Source of the DNA: Lichina pygmaea
Lineage: Eukaryota > Ascomycota > Lichinomycetes > Lichinales > Lichinaceae
Direction of reading: 5' to 3'
DNA: 64,000 nucleotides
Assembly (NCBI GenBank): GCA_963422465.1
Contig: OY730174.1
Span: forward strand, 248,001 to 312,000
Below the pieces are notes generated by a model. It did not search any database, was not told where the DNA came from, and saw only the letters and a program-made list of their open reading frames with translations. A program made the position numbers and the translations under genes. The first letter of the stretch is position 1. Every line of letters starts with the position of its first letter. Shown piece after piece: positions 22,701-34,660 of the stretch.

Positions 22701-25700
22701 TGTCGTTGGAGTGCTGCAACGTATAGTCTTCTGGGCGCAGCCGCAGTTCTTGCTGTAGAGTTAGCAATACGTCCGTAGGTGATACGTTGGGAGCTCCGGG
22801 TAGTAAGCGTAGGAGTGACACCCGATCAGTACGTACGTCCTTTCGTACGGAGGTAGTACTCCCGTTATGGTCCATCCTGATCCTTGACGAGATCGTCATA
22901 CCCAGACGCGATATCCCCCGCCGTGGTCACCATCGTAGCATGTCATCATGTCCAAAGGTTTCTTGAGCGCTTTGAATCCGCCTGTCCGACGTCACTTCAT
23001 TCATTAGCGGTCGTTGAAGTGATGCGCCTTGTCGAGGGTGCATGAACTCCAACGATACTTTACATACGAGTAAGTAGGGTCCGGGCATGTGCTACCACAC
23101 CGTACTTGCGGGTATCGGCATTGGCTTGCATGATACGTTACACCGGCTCTTCAGCGCCAAGCTCGCTGCCCTGACCCCGAGCAACAGCCTCGGCAACAAT
23201 AGCGCGAGATATGTTTGAGCGGGCTCGTGGCTTGCGCTGACGGCCATGGTGGAAAGATGCGATAGTCGACTGCAGCTCCCGTTCGTTGTCCTGCTGCTGC
23301 TGCTGCTTACTTCCGCGTGGCCTGTACCTTTGAGCATCCTGCATAGCCATCGTGGTGTAGTGAGATAAGGCTGCGTCCTGCAGTACAATCTCCTCCACGG
23401 TCAGCTGTCAGAGAACGCGGCTGACCTGTACGGAGGGTACCTATGCAGGTCGCCATTGATCGAGAAGACTGCAGAAGAGATGCTGCAGCCCCGGATCCCG
23501 AAATCGAGCCGGTCCGGGGTTCCAGAGAGGAGCCAGTGTGCTTACTCCCTCGACGGATGTGCACCGCCATACCATACTTGCGTGCACAGGTACTGTACAT
23601 CTTCCTGGACTTTCACGTCGTGTAGCCATCTTGTTGGGGCTCACTTCGACGGGATGCAGTCCGAAGCGCTCGGTGGCGCTGCCCTGCTGCCTGTGTAGTA
23701 GGGCAGGGTTAGCGCACAGTACTTGCAGTACGTGGTAGGCGTGGCAGGTCGCGTCAGTGCCCGAGACAAAAGCAACCGCAGCGCTAGTACTTACTTGCTC
23801 GTGGTAGTACGTACGTACGTACGTGTGTACTGAAATTCGTACGGAGGTACGTACGTACGTACGTCACCAGTGGCTTACTTGCCTTGCGTAGTGTTTTGCC
23901 CGGCTCTGGACTGCGTTGGAAGCCGCCGCCACAGAGTCGACCTGACTGCTCGAATTAGCATCACAGCCCAGTGGAGTTTTCCTAGTGGAGTGCCGCTCGT
24001 AATTAATGAAGGGCTAGCGTACGGTGGCTGAAGGGTGGCATGGTCAGGTACAGTACTCCGTACGACACGCTCGGCGCCGTCCCGTGGACGGGTGTGTTTG
24101 GTGCTAAGAACAGCCGCCGTTGCACTAATTAATTAGATCTTCGACGCCGGTGCACTGTTCCGGTCGAAGCGCATTTGACACGGCATCGTCAAAGTCTCCT
24201 CGCCACTGCCGCGGACTCCGCGCCGGTGCCGGTCTGGGACCAAGGCGGCGTGCGCGAGTTCTCGAGATGGCGTCGCCGTCGCCGTCGCCGTCGCCAGTCT
24301 CGCCCGAGCCCCACAAGCCTCACAAGCCTCACAAGCCGCATGAGCTGCATATCCGTATGGGGTATAGCGGCTCAGAGTCCTCATTGGGTGTCGTGCAGAA
24401 TCGCCAAGTCACATGTCTTCATCCCAGTAGCTCTCCCGACGGGGACTGCGTCATTTCAGCTGCACCACGGTTGAAGGAGGGGTGCCGTGGGGTGCTTACA
24501 GCTTGGCAGTGGTGGCGGCAACATCCATCATTTGCGCTAGCAAATAAGCCGCTCGTCGACACCATGATGATCAAGCATCACGTTGTAGAGCCTCTTCAAG
24601 TTGTCGCGCTCGTCTCTGGGTAGGTCTGATGGTACGAAACGTACCTCTGTGCCTTGCGTAAAGAGCCAGTCGGAGAGTCATCCTGCGGGGCGATGCGCCA
24701 AGCGAGGACCTTATTTCGATGACCTCGACTAGGTCCCCCCCCCCTGTCGACAGGCTGCTTATGAATCCTAAAACCACAGCGACAGGCAAGCCAGCGCGAT
24801 GGGGCTCGCGCATGGATCGAAGATGTTGTCGGCGCATGCACCTTGAAAGACCGCAACAGAGTAACAAGCAAGCAGGCGCCCGGTGTGTAAGCTTGTGGCC
24901 GACAGCGGGAGCGCCCTGGTGCCTATCATTATCGTGACACTGCATCGTTCGAGATCCTGAACTGCGTACCCATACTTGCCTCGGCTGGCCCTCGCTCCAC
25001 TCGGCCGACACTGCCCGAGCGTCTGGAATCCATACCGGCTCTCTTGGCGGACCGCTTCTTGAGTCACACCAGGCGGGGACATGCTCGCATGCCCCGCCTT
25101 TCCATATGAGGTCGCGATCCAGTCGGATCAACACACGCCTGGGCACGAACGGGCATTGGGCGAGCGCTGCCCCTTGCCTCCGATGTGCCGTCAAGGGGAG
25201 GAGCAGATCACTTGATGTTCGCGTCTTTGGCGTTCTCTCGTCACGACTTGCTCGTCCGTTAAAGCAGCGGGCGATTGTCCAGGATCGGCTCCGACGGCAT
25301 GAGAGGGGACGAAGATACTCGGCTCGCAGCCCGCGAGACATTGTTGCTGGTGTGCCTCCTGATGTGCTCGCCATGTTGATGTTGCACAAAACCTGAATGG
25401 ATGCCGCTTGTTCGCTGCGGTCGACCATCTTACATGCATTTCCTCTTGGCCGGCCTGGTCGGCACCGGTCGACTCCCATGCCAGCGTGCTAACCTGCTTG
25501 TTGATGCTCAAAAGAAAACCCCTCGTCCGAACAGCGTTGTATGCGAGGCGCCTCTGCATTCTGGAAGCCGGCGTTGAGCATCCCCCTTCCAGACCCCTTC
25601 TCGACTCAGGAGCGCCTACCCCCCCCCCCCCCCCCCCCCCGCGAATGGACGACCTTCCTCCCTTTTGGCTGCAGCTCGACTGCTCATGCTGGGAGAGCGG

Positions 25701-25892
25701 AGGTGCGGTCTTCCACTCTTTGCTGTTCCAGAGAAGCCCGATGGTCCTTGCTTGCCTCCTTGCCCAAGTTTAACAAGTATCATCTTGCCGACGGACCCCT
25801 GGGCTCACCTTTGCCTTGAGCATCGGATGGAGATTCTCAATCCCAACAGCAGCGACTGAGGATGCCAGGAGTCACGATAGTGACTGCTGAGT
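19772..25892. other. 6 kb gene-poor block
   Basis: I find no supported gene. Long G or C runs occur at 20162-20174, 20555-20583 (29 G) and 25619-25640 (22 C). GTAC/TACGTA strings are dense at 21465-21500, 21945-21960, 22240-22260 and 23805-23865. The 302-codon minus frame at 24571-25479 has no recognisable domain. Confidence 0.4.
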
Positions 25893-26100
25893 TGCCTGAA
25901 AGGAACGCACTGTCAGAAGCACCACACTCTCTCATTTCCCCGGCTCGAAATTGGCTCTTCGTGGCTCTCCCTTCGGTGCTTCAGACTGCAAGTGCTGGAA
26001 TGCATGGAAGGAACCCATTGCCGGAAGCACGATCCTCTCCCCCTTCTTCCCAGGCCTAGACCGGCTCTTCTCAGCTCTTGCTTCGGTGTCTGTTAACAGC
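25893..26100. repeat. imperfect tandem duplication, period about 108 bases
   Basis: The first unit begins near 25893 (TGCCTGAAAGGAACGCA) and the second near 26001 (TGCATGGAAGGAACCCA). Both continue with a GGAAGCA/AGAAGCA block, then CCGGCTC, CTCTTC and CTTCGGTG in the same order. Confidence 0.7.
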
Positions 26101-26784
26101 TCGCCCTAGACGACCTGAATCCTCCTCTTGGTCTATGCTTCGTTCCATGCTGGAGCGGTCGGAACGTTTTTGCCACTCCAAGAACGACTTGAAGCTCTCA
26201 ACACACCCCTGGCTTCCTTCTCCGTTGTGGAACTTGGTGGAAAAAAATCTTGCTCGGCGAATACGTCTTCGGGTCTCGGGCTGTAGCTTGCGCCGCTCTG
26301 CCATATCCTCTCTCCAGCCACGTTCTTCGGCCGGCAGACGTATTCTCCTCTCCCGCAGATTCATCCCTGGACTGAAGAGACGAGCAAACATGCGGTATTC
26401 ACGAAAGTTGGACTTCGTGTCTCAATCGACAATGACTGAAGCTATCTGCCATCCTTTTGTTTGATAGAGAGCACGTCTCCTTCGTCTCGCAGATCTTCCA
26501 TTCAAACAGGTCGAGGCTGTAGATTAGAGCAGGGCAAGTCTTGACCGTCGCATCGTCCCCCCCTTCAAAGTAGCTCTCGTGTCCCGAGTAAGGCCTCGAA
26601 AGAGTAGGGATGTGAGCCAGGTGCGAAGCTGTCCATGCGGGTTCTCTTCCCTTTAGACACATGCCAAAAGGGCGAACGAAGATCTGGAGAGGAGAGTCGG
26701 ATCATCGCTGCATATCCTTTTCGGCACTCCATAGTACAATAGCCGGTACCGGTAAGGAGTACAGACGGTGGCTCGTCTAACCAT

Positions 26785-27463
26785 GAATTAAGGTTCCTCG
26801 GATGATCTCCGGATGATGTAGAAAAGACGAAGACTAGTGGGCGCTACAGTGCGGAGTCTGAGTGTCTAGATGATGTGAATTTTAAGCGTGGTCGATTGGT
26901 TGATTTATCGACTGCGATTGATCGCCGTCCTGGGTCTGGTATCTAGTCAACACCAAAGAATAAAAACGTCTTGGGGCAAAGATCTTTCCTTCACCGTAGT
27001 CCGTGCTGGACGGGGTAGGTGCACGTCACCAGCAGAACCTAGAATGAGAAGAGAAAGTAGAGGACGGAAGCACTCGTGAAGCTTTCCTTACGGGCTTTTC
27101 TCCCCTTGGATCCAGCTCAAAGAGTGAATGAAGGTTTGGATGCAAAAGTAGGATCGCCACTTCTCCTCTGTTGAAGTATGTCATGTTAAGATGTTCGGTA
27201 AGGGGTAGTATATTTGTTCGTCTGATGACGGCCTCATGACAGTCTGGTGTGTTGGAATTGGATGTTGCGGATGTGGAGCCCTGAGCCCTAAGCACCGTCA
27301 CAGGTGCTCTTGCGCCATGTATGTAGGGCAGTCGCCGAAACCCTAGCTAGTTCAACAACAACCTCCTTCTGCTGTGCCTCCGGAATTGATCATGGAGACG
27401 ATCTTATGATCCTCGGACGATATAAAAAGGCGAGAAGAGTTAGGCAGCGCGGTGCAGGGTCTG
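26785..27463. repeat. two diverged direct copies of a roughly 75-base segment; possible old LTR remnant
   Basis: The segments at 26785-26862 and 27381-27463 share a GGATGAT/TATGAT block, a run of A with AGACGAAGA-like purines, and GTGC(A/G)G(A/G)GTCTGA. The second contains GATATAAAAAGG, like a TATA region. A fossil LTR pair is one reading, but the match is weak and no coding parts are seen between them. Confidence 0.3.
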
Positions 27464-27739
27464 ACCGATAGTAAATGACGTCAAATCTCAGCGGTGGCCC
27501 CTCTCACTTTGGACTCTCATGCCGGCTGCCTGCCTCTGCTACCATCGGAGGAGGTAAATGTTGGCCTTTGCCAGCCTATGACAGCTCGACAAGGCCCGGC
27601 ACGACTAGGCAAAGGACACATACTATGGCGGCAGCAACAGCGGATGGACGACATCACAGCACGACTGGGCCCTCCCCCATGGTCAGACAGCCGCGGGCCG
27701 GGCCCGGTGCAAGCACTGGAGAGCCGCCCACCCCCGCAG

Positions 27740-28295
27740 TCACTCTGGCTTGCCTACCAGCTGGCAGAACAATGTTGCTAGGACCGTTGGCGACAGCTGG
27801 AAGGAGGTCCCCCACCACCCCGCCCCCCCCCCCCCCCCCCCCCCAACCGGGCCAGACCCCGGGGGAGGCAACTGGAAACCTGACAAGATGCCCCACAAGG
27901 CCGCACTCCGGCTACACGCCGGCTTACGGAAGGCACACACCAGCATCCTGACACGGATTCGCACAGGCAAGATAGGCCTCGCCGCCTTTCCGCACAGGTG
28001 CTGGGTGCCCGGCTTCGGGTCTCAGGCCTGCCTACGTCTTGACCTTTTCTCCTAGTTCTCCTGGGGCCGGAACCAACTCCCACCTACTTGGCAGTCACTT
28101 TCCAATTTCTACAGCTACTCGGTAGGAGAGCACCCGCCTAGGGGCCGCAGGGGAGGTTTCCGCCCTACTCGTAGGTCAGGTGTTCAGCGGTGGCCCTGAG
28201 CCGTGTGACCTGAAGGTTTCCTTACCACTTTCATGCCCGTAGTATTCCCAGCGGAATCTAGTCTAGCTGGTTTTAAAATGGTGTAGGAACTCGAT
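27740..28295 (+). mobile_element. Tad-like LINE fragment, 3' part
   Basis: The + strand frame around 27880-28020 reads ALRLHAGLRKAHTSILTRI and RTGKIGLAAF, the conserved post-reverse-transcriptase region of fungal Tad1-clade LINEs. The Cys-rich C-P-C-G-W motif that should follow is missing, and the frame jumps to L-R-L-D-L, so there is an internal deletion relative to the copy at 49126-49559. The last 150 bases match the 3' ends of the other copies. A run of 22 C (27823-27844) has expanded inside it. It is a 5'-truncated, dead copy. Confidence 0.75.
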
Positions 28296-30432
28296 GCGAT
28301 AGCTCGACGATTATCCTGACCGCACTTTTTTCGGAAACACAACTTCAGCCAGGACAGCCCTATCTTTAACTGGAGCCATTCTATCACGACCCGAGACCGG
28401 ACCAGGCTCTCGGGCCTAGCATGTGCGTGGCTTGAATCCCGCACCCACATACTCGTATGGATCTCGAGCGTTTCGGACGGTCTGAACAGTTCATCCTTCG
28501 GATCCGCAATAGACACGTCGTCTCCGCCGCGACGGTAAATCAAGCGTGCTGTGAGACTTCTCAGGATGGACCAGAGCCGACCGACGTAGCTTGCAGCAGT
28601 CACGCCATCACCGAGAGCGGCGGATGCCCTTGGGGGATGACGTGCATTCTTAAAGGGATAGCGAGAGAAACCGTCGCTGGAACGACTGCTGCCTCGAACA
28701 ACCATTGCAAGTCTCTTCGACGACATATATTCATCGTTTTCGCCATCGATGAATAAGACCTGCTTCGTATTGTTGATTTCTGATCGGCGCAAGAGCATCA
28801 AAAGAGCTTGCGATGTCACGTGTAGATCGTTGGAAACATGGTCGAGCGACGTTTTGGCGTCGATGGTGGGAGACCTCCCCCGGGGCGCATATGACAGCAG
28901 TTAGGTGATGATCCGACCACTGGACAGGAAGTCGTAAAGGGGCGTCGTTTGTTCTCTCTAGAGCCGACGCTCCAAAGGCCGTCACCAGCAGCGCCTCCGG
29001 CCAGATCCAAAGAGCCGCACTTGGCTGTCAGGCTCCGCAGACAGAGGGAGAGGGGGGGGGGGGGGGGGAGAGGGAAGGAGAGAGAGGGAGAGAGAGGGAG
29101 AGAGAGGTAGTGAGCCCTGGTCAGATTTTCAGCTCACAAGTGCTCCTCCAAGTATGCAAGGGCCAGGGCCAGACACCATATGCACACGCGGTGGTCCCAA
29201 TCGACATGACGGATGTGTGACCAACGTAGATCCTGCCAATCCCCCCCTGGTGGGCGCCATCCGAAAGCGTCCGTGTATCTGGTCTTCCTGCAGTGTCCTC
29301 TCGGCGGCTTAAGCACTGCTGCCGAGCCGAAGCAGAGTTTGGGACGAGATCGATCTGGGCGCCCTTTGCACGAAGGAGGCTGGGATGCTGCGCGTGCCCC
29401 AAAGGCTTCCGTTGTGTTCCCTGTCCCCTGGAGGTCTTCACGGCGTCGCACGGCAGTCCGCATGTCGGTCGCCACCGACACCTGTGGCGTCTGCCAGCCA
29501 CGGTGGAACGATGGGCAAGGCAGAAGCGGATCGGCCACCAGGTCTGGCCTGGTAAGACGTGCGCGCGCGCGGGGACGGGCCCGCTCAGCACCTTGACGAA
29601 TCCGACGATCCAACATCAGTTCGTGCGGCCTGGGAGGCCGAGACTTGTCCTTTATCGGCATCGGACTAGTCAAGCCAGTCGACGGGCTATCGAGTTGTAC
29701 ACCGTCCGGCTGAAAGCTCGGGCTGAATGCTGCAGCTCGCTACATACGTACCGCATGCAAATGATTTCCCAATGCGGAGCTGCTGCTCGTACGTACGCAC
29801 GCACGCATGTGCGCCACCGCGAGAGAGGGGTCGCAGATCTGAACCCTTGCAGCGAGGCTTCCACGCCCGATCGAGCTTGCTTCCGCCTCCGCGATCCCGG
29901 CACCGTCCTAGGGGACGCAAGGCCGGGGCCACCCGGGGTCGGCGTTAATTATTGGGCCAACGGTATCGGTCGGACTTGGCAGGCGAGCATCGACCCCTTG
30001 CCGAACGCTTCTCGCGGGTCGAGGTGCTCTACAAGATGCCCGCCGGAAGAGATGAAGATGGGCTTGCGACGCTCGAGTCCGCTCCGCGGACGGCTCGTCG
30101 CCGCGACTGCGGCCTCGTCGACGGAAAGGCCGACGCCGCCTCGGCTGGGATGGGACGTCCTCATCGGGGTAGAGGCCGCCAGGACGAACGGGCCGTCGGC
30201 GTGCTTCCCCGACGCCTCCCGGGGATGGTGACGGAGGTCGATGCCACGGTCCAGCCACGGGCCCGACGCCGAGATCGTGGCCCTTTTTGCTCGTTCAATT
30301 CTCGAGCTGCGGCTTCTTCGCCACGACGTACGTGCTGCGTCCCCTCGCGTTGCGATCAGCATCGACGGCGTACCGGAGAGAGGACGAGGGTTCGCGACGC
30401 CGCGAGAGGGAAGGGTGGAGGACGAGGAAGCC
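28296..30432. other. intergenic, no supported gene
   Basis: A 17-G run (29052-29068) in a GA-rich tract lies near 29040-29106. Open frames on both strands overlap and show no domain. GTAC/ACGCACGC strings occur near 29790. Confidence 0.4.
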
Positions 30433-31594
30433 TTACACCGGCGTGAACAGCTCGGCGCGCTCCTTGGCGAGCTCTTCGCGCACCTTCCGGCAGAGGTCCC
30501 GGACCTGGTCGGCGGCCCAGCCCAGCTCTCTCGTCAGCAGCCTCAGGCTGGCCGCCTCCAGCACCTCGAGCGTGCAGATCAACCACAGCTTCCCGAGCGT
30601 CTTCCGGGAGGGATCGGCGCTCCTCGTGCCGATCGGGATGTTCATCACGGTCCTCTGGACGTCGACGAAGCCGGCCTCCTCGATCATGCCGCGCTTCAGG
30701 TGCGCGATGCCCCAGCGCCGCCCCGAGCGCTCGGCGGCTTCGCGGATGGCGGCCACGTAGATGGCCAGATACGAGTCCGGCACGAGACTGGACGTCTCGG
30801 CGTGGTCGAAGTCGATCACCTCGAGGAAGCCGCCGGGCCTCAGGTGGCGGAAGCATTCGCCGTAGATGGCCGGCCAGCTCTCGAAGGCGCCGGACAGGTT
30901 GCGCATGTGGACGAGGTCGAACGACTGGCCGAAGGTCCACTCCTCTTCGGCGTCGTCGATCTCGAAGAAGACGTTGGAGGGGACGGCGTCGGGCTGGATC
31001 GCGGACAGGTCCGTGCCGGTGACGTCGGCGTCCGGATAGGTCTCGGCCATCGCGATCGCCCACTCGCCCGTGCCGGTTCCGATGTCGAGGATGCGCTGTG
31101 GCTCCGAGGCCAGCGGGGCCCGGGTCAACCGGCCGTGGAGCAGCAGCAAGTACACTTGGTGTACGATGTTGAGACGCGTCTGCTCGATCTGCCAGGGGGC
31201 AGGGCACCAGCTAAGGTTTCAGGACACCGAAACGAGGCAGCAGAGCAGAAGGGGGTGGGGTGGGGGGAAGCTGCATCGCCCTTACCTCGTCGTTGGGCAT
31301 GTAGTACGAATCCGGGCCTGATCCACAGTACCTTCTCGAGTTCTCGATCGGGTAGTCCAAGACGCTCCCGACCAACGACTTGGTGGAGGTGCTGCGGAAG
31401 GAAGACGTCAGCCTTACCAGCTCGGATGCGTCACGGGAGGGTCACACACACACTCCCGAGTTTCTGTCCGACGTTTCCGGTTCGGTCTCGACCACGGCGC
31501 CGTCGCCCGCGTCGACCTGACTGCTGGGACCAGCTCCGTCGGGACCCACGGACGGCTGGCCGGGACCCAGGCGCGCTCCCGGAAGCGCGGACAT
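30433..31594 (-). CDS. LaeA-like class I SAM-dependent methyltransferase
   Basis: The protein belongs to the fungal LaeA/Llm methyltransferase group, several members of which influence secondary metabolism; its substrate is not predictable. Exons 31594-31452, 31391-31286 and 31188-30433 join in frame and give 334 residues. The first 48 residues are a disordered Gly/Pro/Asp-rich leader. Then come D-Y-P-I-E-N-S-R-R-Y and S-Y-Y-M-P-N-D-E, the family's entry motif, followed by motif I ILDIGTGTGEWAI, the acidic DVTGTDLSAIQP, FEIDDAEEEWTF, and HLRPGGFLEVIDF, all in the expected order for a Rossmann methyltransferase. The first intron has a (GT)n donor region, so its exact 5' end could shift by six bases in frame. 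No other secondary-metabolism gene lies nearby, so it is not part of an obvious cluster. It could be any Llm paralogue and not LaeA itself. Confidence 0.85.
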
Positions 31595-34500
31595 GGCGAG
31601 AAGACGGCGCGTCCACGGTCGTTGTCGTTTCCTCCTCGGGTCTCGGTCGAGCCGACGGATCGCGCTCTCGAAGTCGCGATGTCGTTCTCGACACGACTCG
31701 ACCCCGCAACAAGGACAGGAAGACGCAACAACAAAAACTCAGGATCGTCACGACGCGCGGCGAAAAGCGAGGGCCGACGACGGACGCTCCAGGCTCTGTC
31801 GGCACCCCTTTCCAGCACCGACCCCGCTCTTCTTTGGCGGGGAAGGGAGGCTCCCTCGGCCTCTCCGCTCGACCGAACCGATCGGCCTCTGCAGCGACAG
31901 AAAGCCGTCCGGCCACGCTCCGCCCTCAGTCTGCGCCGCTCGAACGTCGACGATGGAGGTCCAGTCGAGCCGCCGGACGCTTCTGACCCGCTGTCTCGTC
32001 AAGGCCCCGTCCCATCGGGACTGCTCAGGCCGGCTATGATCTCGACCGGGTCGCGCGTCGGGGATCGAAGCTGGACCATTCGACCGTCGCCGCGTGGGAG
32101 GTCGCGATCCACGAGAAGCGTACGGCCGACATATAACCTGGCTCGGTGTTCCCGGCCGTGCCGGGCTCGATTGGCCGGACCAGTCGAAGAGAACAAAGGA
32201 GGGCGGCCTTGGCCCGAGTGCCGTAACTTAGCGATAAACGAGAGGCCGGGGCTGGCGAGGAAGTGGGCCGACGGAAGGCATCGAGCCGGCCGGAGCTTTG
32301 TGACTGTCATCGGCCGGACGGATCCTCGGACCGGTCGACCCTCATACAGGATTCCGGACTTTATGACGCCACCGCAGCAACGAGCCTACCTGCTCGGTCG
32401 ATGGCGGCAGCGATCATCCATGGAGCGCCTCGAATCCGTCCGGATCGGACTCGTAAGCTCGTCGACGTCGACGAGCCCGGTCGTCGAGGAAGCGTCGTGA
32501 AGATGCATGGCTGCGGCATCCAACCGCCGAGACGTGCCTGTCCCCGGCGCCCCGGCCGTTGCTGCCTGTCTCCCGCTACACCGTCGACGGTTCCAGCTGC
32601 TCGGTAGGCGACGGCCCCGACCTAGGGTAAAGCCCCACGAGCCCGTATGGATGGGCCGATGCTCCGACAGCCGTGCCCCCCGCCCCCAACTCCTGTAACC
32701 TTCGCTCTCGCTAGGCTTTGGCACCCTAAGGCCCAGGGCGTAATTCCCTCTCGAAATCCAAGCGGGCCGCTCGATCGGCTAACGCCCCGGTCCCCGTCGT
32801 ACAGATGCGTTGTCCCGGCAGGAAGGTGAAGCGGGCGCGATTGGATCGCGGCGCTCCCGACCGCATCGAACGACGCGTTGACTGGCCAAGCATGTGGAAG
32901 CGACTCGAAGTCAGGTGACCACCGTCGACCGGAGAGGGAGGCCTCCGAACAAAGGTCTTTGACGATCTACAAAAGCCTAGTGGTCTCCATGTCAGCTGTC
33001 CGTACAGCATGAAGCAGTTCTCTGACTTGGACGAGAGAGAGCCATGCCACACCAGTCACATGACACTATCAGTGCTTACTGTACGGCAGCTACCGGTACT
33101 TCCGTAGGTAACCAGCGAGGTACAGGATACGAGGTATGTACTGTGTACCCAGCTGGACACTAAGCCGATTACAACGCCAAAACTTCTGATCGAATGTACC
33201 TATGCCTACGGAGTACATACTGACCAGTCCAGTACTCTCTGAAGATATTCGTCACGTGACCGTATATGCTTGCAGACTTCTGTCCTTCAGCGGACTAGCA
33301 CTATACGTGCCGTACTCTATGTACCCCTCGTACACTCATACCGAGAGAAGTACATACGTACTTTGCAATACGTACGTCACGTACCGCTGATTTGTCATCG
33401 CCGACAAGAACCCCTATCCAGCAGCACCACCAAATCACCTTGCGAGTTGCTGTATGTACGGAGGTACGTACCCCCCTACGTACACTCCTCTGTCTACGTA
33501 CGTACTACACAGGAGCCACGATCGAGCTGCCCACAGGGCCAAGGAGACCCGGAAGAGGAACGCTACGTCACGTACGGAGTACGGAAGTACTGTGGCTGCC
33601 GCAGCCACTATGCGATACGGTCGCCTGTACGGGCTGTATGCTGCACCGTCGCCAATCACCCTGCCCACGTACGGGGGTACCCGCGCCACCGGGGGGTGAT
33701 ACCCCCCTCCTCCCGCACCTTCGGTACGTCCGGAACACCCCTCCGGATTCCCCCCCGTGGCGCGGGTACGTACCTACGTACCGTGACATCATATCTGTCA
33801 CCCACCTCGTACTTCCGTACGGACGAGGTGGTCCAGCGCACGTAATGTTGAGTAGATACGCTTAGTAAGCTGGAAATTCTGCAGTGGAATCGAAAGACCC
33901 CGTACAAACACTTTGGTCAGATCGAAGTCACCGACTTTCTCGATGCACCAGCAACCCCAAAGCGACAGCAAATGACTCGAGACGAGCGCCTCAATGCTCA
34001 GCATCTTCGCAACCACGGGGTCGATACGGAATATTCGAGTGCAAGCATCTAGATGTCTCAAGAGTTTTGATGGTGCGGCTCTACAATCGACTTTGGCTTG
34101 TACAGTATCCACAGTACTTGACATTCTATCGGCTAGACACCTCGTACTCGTGCAGTGCCTCCGTACGGTAATTTAGTATGTAGCGACGGCGCAGGAGTCA
34201 CCCGAAGCAGCAAGACAAAATACCTCGCAGGATAAGCTGTAGCCTGAGTACCGTCAGGGACCCGGCCGCTTGTTGAGTTGTTGAGGAGTCTAGCTACCTT
34301 CTTCGCTTGTGGGCATCGTGTGTAGAGTCACGTGTCGCATGCTGGTCGGCGTCTTGATTGTCCTCTTACCCAAAGCTCTCACTGCACGGGTCGTTTCGTC
34401 GTACGGTTGAGAGTCGTGGTCTGGACGTCCTACTGGCGTTGTACAGCGGAGACTGTAAGGACGTCGACTTCTAGCGCGAGATTTCATGCTGCGGCATCAC

Positions 34501-34660
34501 ATCCTTTTGATGGCTTGGTATCACGTGGCCGAGGGAGAAGCCGTGCAACGCAACCCTGTAGACAAGCTGATCGTAGGGCTAGCGTACCTGGACACCCTGT
34601 CGCTGTCCGAAACCGAACCGCCGGTACCTTACGTAGACGGAGCTGATTGCGAGACCCAGG
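31595..34660. other. 3 kb intergenic block
   Basis: No gene is supported. Overlapping GC-rich open frames at 31600-32720 on both strands lack domains. From 33050 to 34250 the sequence is rich in GTAC/TACGTA strings and holds the palindrome at 33678-33768. Confidence 0.4.
33678..33768. repeat. expanded palindrome TACCCGCGCCACC...
   Basis: The left arm TACCCGCGCCACCGGGGGG is mirrored by CCCCCCCGTGGCGCGGGTA, separated by about 50 bases that include a second small inverted pair (TCCGGA...TCCGGA). It is a longer relative of the palindromes at 7979-8021 and 42443-42484. Confidence 0.75.

Noticed and set aside
24571-25479. 302-codon minus-strand frame
   Set aside because: Arg/Ser/Pro-rich composition without domain or intron logic, overlapped by frames on the other strand.
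26071-26662. Two minus-strand frames with charged, protein-like sequence
   Set aside because: Could be a relic of a gene or element, but I found no family motif and no joining splice sites.
28430-28460. Possible tRNA T-arm-like string near GGCTTGAATCCC
   Set aside because: No acceptor stem, D-arm or anticodon arm can be paired around it.
28184-28819. 211-codon minus-strand frame
   Set aside because: Its end runs antisense through the LINE 3' end at 28184-28295, so the frame crosses an element boundary by chance.
30433-31594. Secondary-metabolite cluster around the methyltransferase
   Set aside because: No synthase, cytochrome P450, transporter or cluster regulator is present within the window.
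33798-34124. 108-codon minus-strand frame with a plausible hydrophobic core
   Set aside because: Too short and unsupported; nothing recognised and no neighbouring exon.
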